From Flavobacterium gelidilacus DSM 15343 (GTDB taxonomy: Bacteria; Bacteroidota; Bacteroidia; Flavobacteriales; Flavobacteriaceae), in NCBI RefSeq assembly GCF_000422685.1, contig NZ_AUGN01000001.1:186001-250000 (forward strand): 64,000 bases of DNA, given 5' to 3'. A program made the translations under genes and the position numbers. Under the pieces are notes generated by a model that worked only from the letters and a program-made list of their open reading frames with translations, was not told where the DNA came from and ran no database searches. The stretch's first letter is position 1. The number at the start of each line of letters is the position of its first letter. Shown here piece after piece: positions 43,605 through 50,834 of this stretch.

Positions 43605-43931
43605 TTATTTTTTTGAAGCATAAAGTTTTCTATCGTCTAAACCCCATTGATCTAAGTTTCTTAGAATAGGTTCTAAAGATTTTCCTCTTTCACTTAGTTT
43701 ATATTCTACTTTTGGAGGTACAACAGGAAATATTTTACGTTCCACCAAATCATCTTTTTCAAGTTCTCTTATGGTTTGCGTAAACATTTTATTAGAAATT
43801 CCAACGACACTCTTTTGCAGCTCACCAGAACGCAATGCACCTTCTAATAAATGAAATAATAAAAGAGGTTTCCATTTGTTTCCAATCAAAAGCATGGTGT
43901 GATTTAGAGGACAATCAATATTTTTAAGCAT
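43605..43931 (-). CDS. HxlR-family transcriptional regulator
   Basis: A 108-residue winged-helix regulator of the HxlR group. The opening CPLNHTMLLIGNKWKPLLLFHLLEGALRSGELQKSVVGISNKMFTQTIRELEKDDLVERKIFPVVPPKVEYKLSERGKSL contains the family marks: Cys-Pro near the N-terminus, IGxKWxxLILxxL, F-x-E/Q-L, ISxKMLTQxLRELExDGLV, and VEYxLTxxG. The N-terminal Cys may sense electrophiles or oxidants, as in some HxlR proteins. It is divergent from the VOC gene at 44062, whose promoter lies in the shared 130-bp gap, so that gene is its likely target. Confidence 0.9.
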   Translation of the reverse strand: MLKNIDCPLNHTMLLIGNKWKPLLLFHLLEGALRSGELQKSVVGISNKMFTQTIRELEKDDLVERKIFPVVPPKVEYKLSERGKSLEPILRNLDQWGLDDRKLYASKK

Positions 43932-44004
43932 TATTCTTATGTTTAATTAGCTATAAATCAACAAATAACCCCTTTAGGTAACTATAATACTTTTCAGTAA
44001 GTTA

Positions 44005-44035
44005 TTGTCAAAGTAGCAAATATAGTTTAATTTTG
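44005..44035 (+). promoter_or_regulatory. Sigma-A promoter of the VOC/lipoprotein operon
   Basis: TTG at 44005-44007, 20 bp, TAATTTTG at 44028-44035. It lies in the gap between hxlR-like (minus) and VOC (plus). Confidence 0.65.
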
Positions 44036-44061
44036 CCTTATTAAAATAAAAAATAAAAATT

Positions 44062-44568
44062 ATGAAAGATCAATATCCAAAATCGTTTTCTCATGTTGGA
44101 ATAACAGTTCCCAATATTAAAGAAGCTGTTAAATTTTATTCTGAAGTTATGGGTTGGTACGTTATTATGGAACCGTCAACCGTTAAAAAAGAAGCCGAAA
44201 CTGCTATAGGTCAAATGTGTATAGATGTTTTTGGTGATGATTGGGAAACCTTTGAAATCGCTCATTTATCAACTTCAGATGGAATAGGGATAGAATTGTT
44301 TTCTTTTCCTCATGGTTTAAAAGAAGCACCTGCATTTAATCCGTTTAACACAGGGTTATTTCATTTTTGTATACAAGATCCTAACATAAAGGCTTTGGTT
44401 GATAAAATTGTTGCTTATGGAGGAAAACAACGTATGCCAATCCGTTCTTATTATCCAAATGATAAACCTTATCAAATGTGTTATGTAGAAGATCCTTTTG
44501 GAATTGTATTTGAAGTGTATTCGCACAGTTATGAACTTACGTATTCTTCGGGTGCCTATGCTAAATAA
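44062..44568 (+). CDS. VOC/glyoxalase-family protein (2)
   Basis: A 168-residue VOC protein. SFSHVGITVPNIKEAVKFYSEVMGWYVIMEPS is the classical metal-binding first module (HVGITVPD-like with the His ligand), and IGIELFSFP and LFHFCIQDPNI supply further Glu and His ligands. YVEDPFGIVFEVYSHSYELTYSSG ends the second module with Glu. A full ligand set (H...E...H...E) appears present, so an active metal centre is plausible. It is longer than the VOC protein at 967. It is the first gene behind the promoter opposite the HxlR regulator, followed 36 bp later by the yellow/MRJP-like lipoprotein, suggesting a small HxlR-controlled detoxification operon. Confidence 0.85.
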   Translation: MKDQYPKSFSHVGITVPNIKEAVKFYSEVMGWYVIMEPSTVKKEAETAIGQMCIDVFGDDWETFEIAHLSTSDGIGIELFSFPHGLKEAPAFNPFNTGLFHFCIQDPNIKALVDKIVAYGGKQRMPIRSYYPNDKPYQMCYVEDPFGIVFEVYSHSYELTYSSGAYAK

Positions 44569-44604
44569 GCTAACTTTGTACTCCAATAAAATTAAATAAA
44601 AACC

Positions 44605-45696
44605 ATGAAAAAAGCTGTTTATATAGTTCTGTTATTGCTATTAGTTATCTCTTGTAACGATAAAGTTATAGATAAGATAAAAACAGATAATAAGTTTGAA
44701 AAAGAAATAGTTACAAATAATTCCATTCAAGTTGCAACTTTTATAGGTCAGCAAGTTACTGGTGTATCAGTTGCTGATGATGGTCGCATATTTGTAAACT
44801 TCCCTAGATGGAGAGAAGGCGTTATTCGATCGGTTGCTGTATTAGATTCCTTAAATCAAGCGGTAAGTTATCCAAATGCATCATGGAATTCATGGGAAAT
44901 TGGACAAAAGGTTGAGGCTAACAAATTTGTGGGCGTACAATCTGTGGTTGTTTTTGAACAAAATTTATACGTTTTAGACACCAGAAATCCTATTTTTAAA
45001 GGTGTAATTGATGCTCCTAGAGTTTTTGTGTTTGATTTAAAAACTAATGCATTGGTTCATACTTACGTATTTGATAAAGCAAGTTATCATAAAGATTCTT
45101 ACATTAACGACTTACGTGTAGATAAGAAGAAAAATGTTGTTTATTTCACTGATTCTGGTAATTCAGGGTTAGTGATTTTGGATTTAAAAAGTGGTAAGAC
45201 AAAGCGTGTTTTAGACGATCATAAATCTACAGAAGCCGAAGTTAATTTCTTGACTTTTGAAGGTAAAAAATGGGAACGCACAGTTCATTCTGACGGAATT
45301 GCTTTAGATACAGTTCATAACAAATTGTATTTTCATGCCCTTACAGGTTATCAATTGTATGCTATAGATACAGAAGTTTTGGTTACTGGTGATAAAAAGG
45401 CTATTGAAAATAATGTTAAAGCTATCGCTAAAACAAGTGCTCCTGATGGAATGCTTTTTGATAGCAAAGGGAATTTGTATTTTGCGGATTTAGAGCAGCA
45501 TAAAATTATTTACAGAAAGGAAGATGGAAGTATTCACATCTTGTTAGAAGGAAAAGATGTTAAATGGGCCGATACTTTTAGTATTTATGATGGTTATTTG
45601 TATTATACCAATTCTAGAATTAATGAGGCTGAAGGTGATATATCTGATATGGTGTTTTCTTTAAATAAGGTTTTGTTGCCCGTGGATGAAGAGTGA
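44605..45696 (+). CDS. Yellow/major-royal-jelly-like beta-propeller lipoprotein
   Basis: A 363-residue lipoprotein. The signal MKKAVYIVLLLLLVISC has lipobox V-I-S-C at residues 14-17. The body matches the bacterial MRJP/yellow family: VTGVSVADDGRIFVNFPRWREG, ASWNSWEIGQK, GVQSVVVFEQNLYVLDTRNP, LRVDKKKNVVYFTDSGNSGLVILDLKSGK, HSDGIALDTVHNKLYFHALTGYQLYAI, TSAPDGMLFDSKGNLYFADLEQHKI. It probably folds as a six-bladed propeller. Bacterial members are of unknown activity (some are called dopachrome-converting-like). It is in an operon with the VOC gene. Confidence 0.85.
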   Translation: MKKAVYIVLLLLLVISCNDKVIDKIKTDNKFEKEIVTNNSIQVATFIGQQVTGVSVADDGRIFVNFPRWREGVIRSVAVLDSLNQAVSYPNASWNSWEIGQKVEANKFVGVQSVVVFEQNLYVLDTRNPIFKGVIDAPRVFVFDLKTNALVHTYVFDKASYHKDSYINDLRVDKKKNVVYFTDSGNSGLVILDLKSGKTKRVLDDHKSTEAEVNFLTFEGKKWERTVHSDGIALDTVHNKLYFHALTGYQLYAIDTEVLVTGDKKAIENNVKAIAKTSAPDGMLFDSKGNLYFADLEQHKIIYRKEDGSIHILLEGKDVKWADTFSIYDGYLYYTNSRINEAEGDISDMVFSLNKVLLPVDEE

Positions 45697-45843
45697 GACT
45701 TAAAGAATTCAAAACACACAATTTTTTATATCAAAACAAAATTACTATTAGCTAGTGACCGTTGTGAATTAAAAATAAAATAAAAGAACCTTAAAGTTCG
45801 AAGGAAGTAACTCACTAGTTGCAGGCTCTAAACTGCTTAAATA

Positions 45844-45880
45844 TTAAAACTTTGCTCAATGAAACAAGCAAAGTTTTATT
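45844..45880. terminator. Bidirectional terminator
   Basis: aaaactttgct (45846-45856) and agcaaagtttt (45867-45877), loop of 10, A- and T-tracts; it separates convergent genes. Confidence 0.9.
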
Positions 45881-45907
45881 ATTTAACAAAACTCATTTAA
45901 AGGAAAC

Positions 45908-46540
45908 TTAATCAATCTTAGTAAAGAATTCATCTTCAGGAGTTCTTACTTTTTTCATATCGACTAACCAATCATTTTCAGCATCTCTGTAACCTAGTGT
46001 TAAAACAACAGTACTTTTCAATCCTAGTTCTTTTAACCCTAATATTTCGTCTACTTTAGGCGGTTCAAAACCTTCCATTGGTGTTGCATCTACTTTTAGT
46101 TCTGCAGCTGCTGCTAATGCCATTCCTAATGAAATGTATGATTGTTTAGCTGCATGATTAAAATGCCATTCTTTACTTAGTGGCTCATACATGCTCCAAA
46201 GGTTCTTTTTATAATCATCCATAGTTTCCATTGGCAAGCCTCTTTCTTTCATTGTATGGTCGAAAACCTTTTCAATACGTTCTAAAGTATAACAATCCCA
46301 TGCTGCAAAAATCAATACATGAGAAGCATCAGTAATTTGACTTTGGTTAGAAGCTACTGTTCTAATTTTTTCTTTTAATTCTTGGTTTGAAATTACGAAA
46401 ATTTGGAAAGGTTGCAATCCAGATGAAGAAGGAGCTAAGTGAGCAGCCTCCAATATATAGTTTATTTTTTCTTGTGCTACTTCTTGTCCATTCATTTTTT
46501 TAGTAGCATAACGCCACTTTAAATCTTCTAATAAGCTCAT
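45908..46540 (-). CDS. NAD(P)H-dependent nitroreductase-family oxidoreductase (2)
   Basis: A 210-residue paralogue of the enzyme at 42862: LLEDLKWRYATKKMNGQEVAQEKINYILEAAHLAPSSSGLQPFQIFVISNQELKEKI, AAKQSYISLGMALAAAAELKVDATPMEGFEPPK and MKKVRTPEDEF align along the whole length without gaps of note. Flavin-phosphate and nicotinamide contacts appear kept. It is a single gene in opposite orientation, ended by a terminator shared with the yellow-like gene. The two copies 2.4 kb apart flank the HxlR/VOC operon. Whether they differ in substrate is unknown. Confidence 0.87.
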   Translation of the reverse strand: MSLLEDLKWRYATKKMNGQEVAQEKINYILEAAHLAPSSSGLQPFQIFVISNQELKEKIRTVASNQSQITDASHVLIFAAWDCYTLERIEKVFDHTMKERGLPMETMDDYKKNLWSMYEPLSKEWHFNHAAKQSYISLGMALAAAAELKVDATPMEGFEPPKVDEILGLKELGLKSTVVLTLGYRDAENDWLVDMKKVRTPEDEFFTKID

Positions 46541-46844
46541 TTTTTTTTGTTTTTTAATTTATACATACAATTTACAATTTATATGCTAATTTCTCTCTTT
46601 ACAACTCTTAAAGTTATCTAAAATCGCTTATCAGTCCAGTTTTACCATTTTATAGTGTTTTCTGTTTCTACTTCAAATTTTTTCTAGTTTGATTTGCTAT
46701 TGAATATTACTTTATTGTCTTAAGTTCTTTTATTTAAAGGTTTTATATATAGCATTTTATTAAAAATTGCTTTTGTGTTAGTTAGCTTACATATCATTTA
46801 TTTTCAAAAAAGTAGTTTTGATTTTAAACTTAAATACTACTGCT
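46541..46844. other. Divergent intergenic region with -7 box
   Basis: TAGTTTTG at 46813-46820 is an exact TAnnTTTG -7 box for the DM13 gene. No matching TTTG at the normal distance is seen. Nothing else is recognised. Confidence 0.4.
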
Positions 46845-47270
46845 ATGGTTAAGAAAGGAATTTATTTATTAGTCGCACTCATGTTTTTTTCTTGTGAAAA
46901 AGAAGGGGAATTTACTAGACAAGAAGCCCAACAACAAAACATTATCATTAATTCCAATGAAGATTTAGTTGAATTATATGCTGGAACCTTTGTCCCAACT
47001 GCTGGAATTTCAGTCACAGGTAAAGCTAAGATATATCAACAAGGAACAACTCGATTTGTTTCTTTAGAAAACTTTACTATTTCAAATGCACCAGATTTAA
47101 AAGTATATCTTTCTACAACAGCTGCTCCTGATACGTTTGTCAATTTAGGAAACTTGACTGCAGCAACAACTTATACTATTCCAACCCAAGTGGATTTAAC
47201 GGTTTTTACCTATGTTTTAATCCATTGTCAACAGTACAATCATTTGTATGCTATTGCTAATTTAAATTAA
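46845..47270 (+). CDS. DM13-domain lipoprotein
   Basis: A 141-residue lipoprotein. MVKKGIYLLVALMFFSC carries the lipobox F-F-S-C at residues 14-17, followed by a charged spacer (EKEGEFTRQEAQ). The mature part is a DM13 domain: ELYAGTFVPTAGISVTGKAKIYQQGTTRFVSLENFTISNAPDLKVYLSTTAAPDTFVNLGNLTAATTYTIPTQVDLTVFTYVLIHCQQYNHLYAIANL in outline, with the single Cys of the predicted redox site (HCQQYN). The -7 box at 46813-46820 overlaps the in-frame TTG at 46818, so the ATG at 46845 is the start. It is followed 7 bp later by an outer-membrane barrel gene. DM13 is predicted to act in electron transfer; this is not proven. Confidence 0.87.
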   Translation: MVKKGIYLLVALMFFSCEKEGEFTRQEAQQQNIIINSNEDLVELYAGTFVPTAGISVTGKAKIYQQGTTRFVSLENFTISNAPDLKVYLSTTAAPDTFVNLGNLTAATTYTIPTQVDLTVFTYVLIHCQQYNHLYAIANLN

Positions 47271-47277
47271 TGTTTAT

Positions 47278-48171
47278 ATGAAACAGACTATATATATTTT
47301 AAGTATTTTGGGAAGTTTATCAATGTATTCCCAAGGTTGTAGTGATGCTGGTTTTTGCTCAGTAGGAAATACTTTTACGGATGAACTAAATACTTCTAAA
47401 AACCAACTTGATTTTGGAGGTATAATCGGTGGAGGAGAAGCAGATATTTTTTATATTTCACCCTATGTTACTTACACTCGTAATTTTTCTGAATCGTTTA
47501 CCATGAGTGCAAAAGTTACTTATTCACAAGCTAGTGGCGATTTTGGCACAAGAGGTCAATTTGGAGATGCATTCTTAACGGGTAATTATACTTTTAAAGA
47601 AAAAAAAGATAAAACTTGGAGTACACTTTTGGGTTTTAAATTTCCGTTTACGTCTTCCAATGCTAAAATTAATGGTGTTTCATTACCTTTAGATTATCAA
47701 GCCAGTCTGGGAACTTTTGATTTGATAGCTGGTGTAGGTTTTAAGTATAAAAAGTGGTTTTTTAATACAGCTTTGCAATTGCCAGTATTCAATAATAATA
47801 AGAATTCATATTTTGATGAGTATTCTGCTTCCAATGATTTTTCCTCAACCAATCTATTTGAAAGAAAACCGGATGTTTTGTTTAGAACGACTTATACTAT
47901 TCAAAACAATACTAAATTCACGTTTAAACCCAACTTACTATTTATTTATCGTTTGGGTGAAGATACGTACGAAAACCTTGCAGGTAATAGAACCTCAATT
48001 GATGGTTCAGACGGTTTGACTATAAACGCAAATTTAATTACTAGTTATGCGATAGCAAAAAACAAAATTTTGGAAGCATCATTGGCCTTTCCATTTGTAG
48101 TTAAAGAAGAAAGACCAGACGGCTTAACGCGTTCTTTTACAGCTGGGCTAATTTATAAGTATGCTTTCTAA
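47278..48171 (+). CDS. Outer-membrane beta-barrel protein, DM13 partner
   Basis: A 297-residue exported protein with signal MKQTIYILSILGSLSMYSQG and a mature N-terminus with two Cys (CSDAGFCSVGN). The rest alternates amphipathic strands (YISPYVTYTRNFSESFTMSAKVTYSQ, STLLGFKFPFTSS, FKYKKWFFNTALQLPVFNNN, KFTFKPNLLFIYRLG, LEASLAFPFVVKEERPDGLTRSFTAGLIYKYAF) and ends in an aromatic residue, the outer-membrane insertion signal. It looks like a 12- to 14-strand barrel of the transporter/phenol-MetA-like type. Co-transcription with DM13 (7 bp apart) suggests a surface redox or uptake unit; this is inference. Confidence 0.8.
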   Translation: MKQTIYILSILGSLSMYSQGCSDAGFCSVGNTFTDELNTSKNQLDFGGIIGGGEADIFYISPYVTYTRNFSESFTMSAKVTYSQASGDFGTRGQFGDAFLTGNYTFKEKKDKTWSTLLGFKFPFTSSNAKINGVSLPLDYQASLGTFDLIAGVGFKYKKWFFNTALQLPVFNNNKNSYFDEYSASNDFSSTNLFERKPDVLFRTTYTIQNNTKFTFKPNLLFIYRLGEDTYENLAGNRTSIDGSDGLTINANLITSYAIAKNKILEASLAFPFVVKEERPDGLTRSFTAGLIYKYAF

Positions 48172-48206
48172 AATTAATTTTATTCTTGATATATAAGATT
48201 CAACAC

Positions 48207-48246
48207 AAAAAAAGGAGTTAGATATAACATCGAACTCCTTTTTTTT
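48207..48246. terminator. Bidirectional terminator
   Basis: aaggagtt (48212-48219) and aactcctt (48233-48240) with A- and T-tracts; it separates the barrel gene and phhA. Confidence 0.85.
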
Positions 48247-48249
48247 ATA

Positions 48250-48978
48250 TTAATTTGAAACTAATTTTATCTCTTTCCATTCTTTTTCTAGACTAACTAT
48301 AGCTTCAAATAGTTGTTCATAGGAATCAATTTGAAAATACAAGTTTTGCACATGATCAGTTTCAAAAGACTGATTTAATATGATTTTTAAATCAAACGGA
48401 GCTACTTCAACTGTTTTTCCTAACGATAAATTTGTTTCGCCAAACGAAGAAGCTATTCCAGCTCCATAAATTTTTGTGGAAACTTCGTTAATTAATCCAA
48501 ACTCAATGGTAAACCAGTACAATCTTTGTAATTGTATTACACGTTCTGCATCATCTTTCATAGCTACACCTAATTTACCAAAGGCTTCCATAAAATCTGA
48601 AAAAATTGGATTACAAAGTAAAGGGACATGTCCAAAAATATCATGAAACATATCAGGTTCTTCTAAATAATCTAAATTTTCCATGGAACGTAACCATGTA
48701 GAAGAACAAAATCTTTTTTTAGCTAATAATTCAAAAAAATCTTCTACAGGAATTAATCCTGGAACACATTCAATTTGCCAACCTGTTTCCTTTTGAAACC
48801 ATTTATTGATTTTATCAAAGTTTGGAATTTCATAAGCGTTTAAAACAGGTTTCATTTGTTCTAAGGCATCTAAATAGGATTGAGAAGCTTTGTTTTGTAA
48901 ATTTTCTTCTTGACGTCTAAATAACAGGTTCCATATTTTTAAATCCTCTTCGGTGTACTTTTCATAACGTTGTTGCAT
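48250..48978 (-). CDS. phhA: Phenylalanine 4-monooxygenase
   Basis: A 242-residue aromatic amino acid hydroxylase that makes tyrosine from phenylalanine with tetrahydrobiopterin, O2 and Fe(II). The iron ligands are visible in PDMFHDIFGHVPLL (His, His) and RLYWFTIEFGLI (Glu). FCSSTWLRSMENLDYLEEPD is the pterin-side segment. It has no ACT regulatory domain, as in other bacterial enzymes. I start at MQQRYEKY (48978), since the longer frame runs into the leader terminator. Upstream lie a terminator hairpin and a leader peptide with five Tyr codons in a row, so expression is probably raised when charged tRNA-Tyr is short. The product Tyr fits this logic. Confidence 0.93.
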   Translation of the reverse strand: MQQRYEKYTEEDLKIWNLLFRRQEENLQNKASQSYLDALEQMKPVLNAYEIPNFDKINKWFQKETGWQIECVPGLIPVEDFFELLAKKRFCSSTWLRSMENLDYLEEPDMFHDIFGHVPLLCNPIFSDFMEAFGKLGVAMKDDAERVIQLQRLYWFTIEFGLINEVSTKIYGAGIASSFGETNLSLGKTVEVAPFDLKIILNQSFETDHVQNLYFQIDSYEQLFEAIVSLEKEWKEIKLVSN

Positions 48979-49003
48979 TTTCTTTCTTTTAAATTTTTGA
49001 CAT

Positions 49004-49035
49004 AAAAAAAGCTCAATTCGGTTGAACTGAGCTTT
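49004..49035 (-). terminator. Leader terminator (attenuator) of phhA
   Basis: In the minus reading, AAAGCTCA pairs with TGAGCTTT (+ coordinates 49028-49035 and 49008-49015), with an inner GTTC/GAAT part, and is followed by a T-run (49004-49010). It lies between the leader peptide and the phhA start. Confidence 0.75.
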
Positions 49036-49064
49036 GTAAAATATTTTAAAAATATACAATAATA

Positions 49065-49118
49065 CTACAGTCCCGTTTTCGGAATATAGTAATAATAGTA
49101 TTTTTTGTTATTCATCAT
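49065..49118 (-). CDS. phhA leader peptide with five tandem Tyr codons
   Basis: Seventeen codons plus stop, ATG ATG AAT AAC AAA AAA TAC TAT TAT TAC TAT ATT CCG AAA ACG GGA CTG TAG, giving MMNNKKYYYYYIPKTGL. A run of five codons for the product of the downstream enzyme, followed by a T-tailed hairpin, is the classic layout of ribosome-mediated attenuation. The Tyr-codon segment (AATACTA) can pair with TAGTATT at the stop codon, which could act as the ribosome-sensitive stem; I could not find an unambiguous antiterminator. A promoter with TTTA, 20 bp, TATTTTTA lies just upstream (about 49126-49160), which would make the message almost leaderless. Confidence 0.65.
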   Translation of the reverse strand: MMNNKKYYYYYIPKTGL

Positions 49119-49182
49119 AAGGCTGTAAAAATAGAAAAAAACCTGAATATAACTAAATTTTCATCCTTTTTTATAAGATTTT

Positions 49183-49473
49183 TTATTCGTATAAATTAAT
49201 ACGCTCTTTTAAAGTCTTAATTTGATATTCAAGGTGGTTGTTTTTTTCTAGCAAGTCTAAGATGATTTCAATGCCTTCTTTGTTAATGTTTAAATCATTG
49301 TGCATACGAATGATTTTTTCGATAGAAGCCAAATGGTTTTTATCCAAATATTTTTGTTTCTCATGCTCAATGGTTTCAATTAATCCAAAGGCTTCTAAAT
49401 CTTGGATAAAGTTAATTTCTACTTCGTATTCTTGACAAAATACTTCTACTATTATTAATTCTTGCGTTTCCAT
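49183..49473 (-). CDS. cbpM: CbpM-like chaperone modulator
   Basis: A 96-residue protein of the CbpM/MerR-like HTH group. ELIIVEVFCQEYEVEINFIQDLEAFGLIETIEHEKQKYLDKNHLASIEKIIRMHNDLNINKEGIEIILDLLEKNNHLEYQIKTLKERI: after a short strand segment comes a MerR-like helical part, with the LxxIExIIRMHxDLxINxEGIExILxLL pattern seen in CbpM homologues of Bacteroidota. It would bind CbpA/DnaJ and tune its co-chaperone activity. It follows the DnaJ-type gene by 4 bp on the minus strand, as expected. Confidence 0.83.
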   Translation of the reverse strand: METQELIIVEVFCQEYEVEINFIQDLEAFGLIETIEHEKQKYLDKNHLASIEKIIRMHNDLNINKEGIEIILDLLEKNNHLEYQIKTLKERINLYE

Positions 49474-49477
49474 ATTT

Positions 49478-50386
49478 TTAGTTTTTGGCAGATTTAGCTA
49501 AATCCTTGAATAATTCTGTTTCTTTTTCTGAAAGATTGGTTGGAATGACAATGTTATAAGTTACATATAAATCTCCAAATTGATTGTCTTTTTTATAAAT
49601 TGGAAAACCTTTTCCTTTCAAACGCACTTTTGTTCCATTTTGAATTCCAGCAGCTACTTTTAGTTTCAATTTAGCTTGATTGAAGTCAGAAATCGTAATT
49701 TCTCCTCCTAAAACTGCTGTATATAAATCTAAATCTTGCGTGTAAAATAAATCATTACCTACACGTTTAAAAGCAGTTGTATTTAGAATAGAAAAAGTAA
49801 TGTATAAGTCACCGTTTGGTCCTTTATTAGTTCCTGCTCCGCCATAACCACTAATTTTAATGGTTTGTTGGTCTTCAATTCCTGCAGGAACGGTAATTCT
49901 AATGCTTTTCCCGTTTACCGTAAATTCTTTTTTGTGTGTTGTGTAAGCTTCTTTTATATCAATTTGTAATGACGCTTGAATATCTTGTCCACGATATTTT
50001 GGTTGACTTCTGCGTCCACCACCACCTTGATTTCCAAACATTGAAGAAAAATAATCTGAAAAATCTTCGCCACTAAAATCTCCACCTGAATATGATTGTT
50101 GTTGACCAGCATTTGAATATTGTCGTTCTTGTTGCTGTTTGTATTTTTCGTATTCTTCTCCTTTCTCCCAATCTTTACCATACTTATCGTATTTCTTTCT
50201 TTTTTCGGGATTACTCAAGACTTCATTAGCTTCATTTAGTTGTTGAAACTTTGTTTGTGCCTCTTTATCATTGGGGTTAATGTCTGGGTGTAATTTCCTC
50301 GCCAATTTACGATAGGCTTTTTTAATTTCATCACTAGTGGCACTTTTAGTAATGCCAAGGACTTTGTAGTAATCAATAAATTCCAT
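49478..50386 (-). CDS. cbpA: DnaJ-family co-chaperone CbpA-like
   Basis: A 302-residue type-II J-protein. The J domain (residues 3-70) has [40 protein letters not shown] with the HPD motif intact. The Gly-rich linker includes [34 protein letters not shown]. There is no CxxCxGxG zinc domain, and the C-terminal substrate-binding part reads [51 protein letters not shown]. It is thus CbpA-like, not a full DnaJ, and acts with DnaK. Its partner CbpM lies directly downstream. Confidence 0.9.
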   Translation of the reverse strand: MEFIDYYKVLGITKSATSDEIKKAYRKLARKLHPDINPNDKEAQTKFQQLNEANEVLSNPEKRKKYDKYGKDWEKGEEYEKYKQQQERQYSNAGQQQSYSGGDFSGEDFSDYFSSMFGNQGGGGRRSQPKYRGQDIQASLQIDIKEAYTTHKKEFTVNGKSIRITVPAGIEDQQTIKISGYGGAGTNKGPNGDLYITFSILNTTAFKRVGNDLFYTQDLDLYTAVLGGEITISDFNQAKLKLKVAAGIQNGTKVRLKGKGFPIYKKDNQFGDLYVTYNIVIPTNLSEKETELFKDLAKSAKN

Positions 50387-50834
50387 AAAATAGTAGATTA
50401 AACAATTTAATAAGCTTAAAATGCTTAGGTAAATTTACGAAATTCTATGAGATTTTGTATTGAAAATTCAAGATTTGTTTTAATATTAGATATTTGATTT
50501 ATACTATTTAATTTACAAATACATAATTTTAAAAAAATTAAAAACAATAGTTTTATATTTGAAATAAAAACTAAAAATACTAGCTTACTAGTTTTATAAC
50601 TATGGTGATTTTTCTTATTGAATAGATCAAAAAGTATGTTGATATAAAGACTAATAAATTAAAAAATAATAAATTAATTTAATTGTTTTTTTTGTAAGTT
50701 TGTTTTATGTTATTATATTAAATAAACTAATATTCTTAAAATAATATAGTTGATATAGATTTATTGAGCCATTTTTTTAAAAAATCATAACTTTTTTCTT
50801 AATTTTAGTATCTTGTATAACGCATAAAAAAAGT
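50387..50834. other. AT-rich divergent intergenic region
   Basis: 448 bases with very high AT content between cbpA (minus) and a hybrid kinase (plus). TAATTTTA near 50800 is a one-mismatch -7 box for the kinase; a small inverted repeat (actag/ctagt) lies near 50578-50591. No gene is supported. Confidence 0.4.

Noticed and set aside
45697-45843. Possible small RNA with gaaccttaaagttc hairpin
   Set aside because: Only a 4-bp stem and no promoter; too weak to list.
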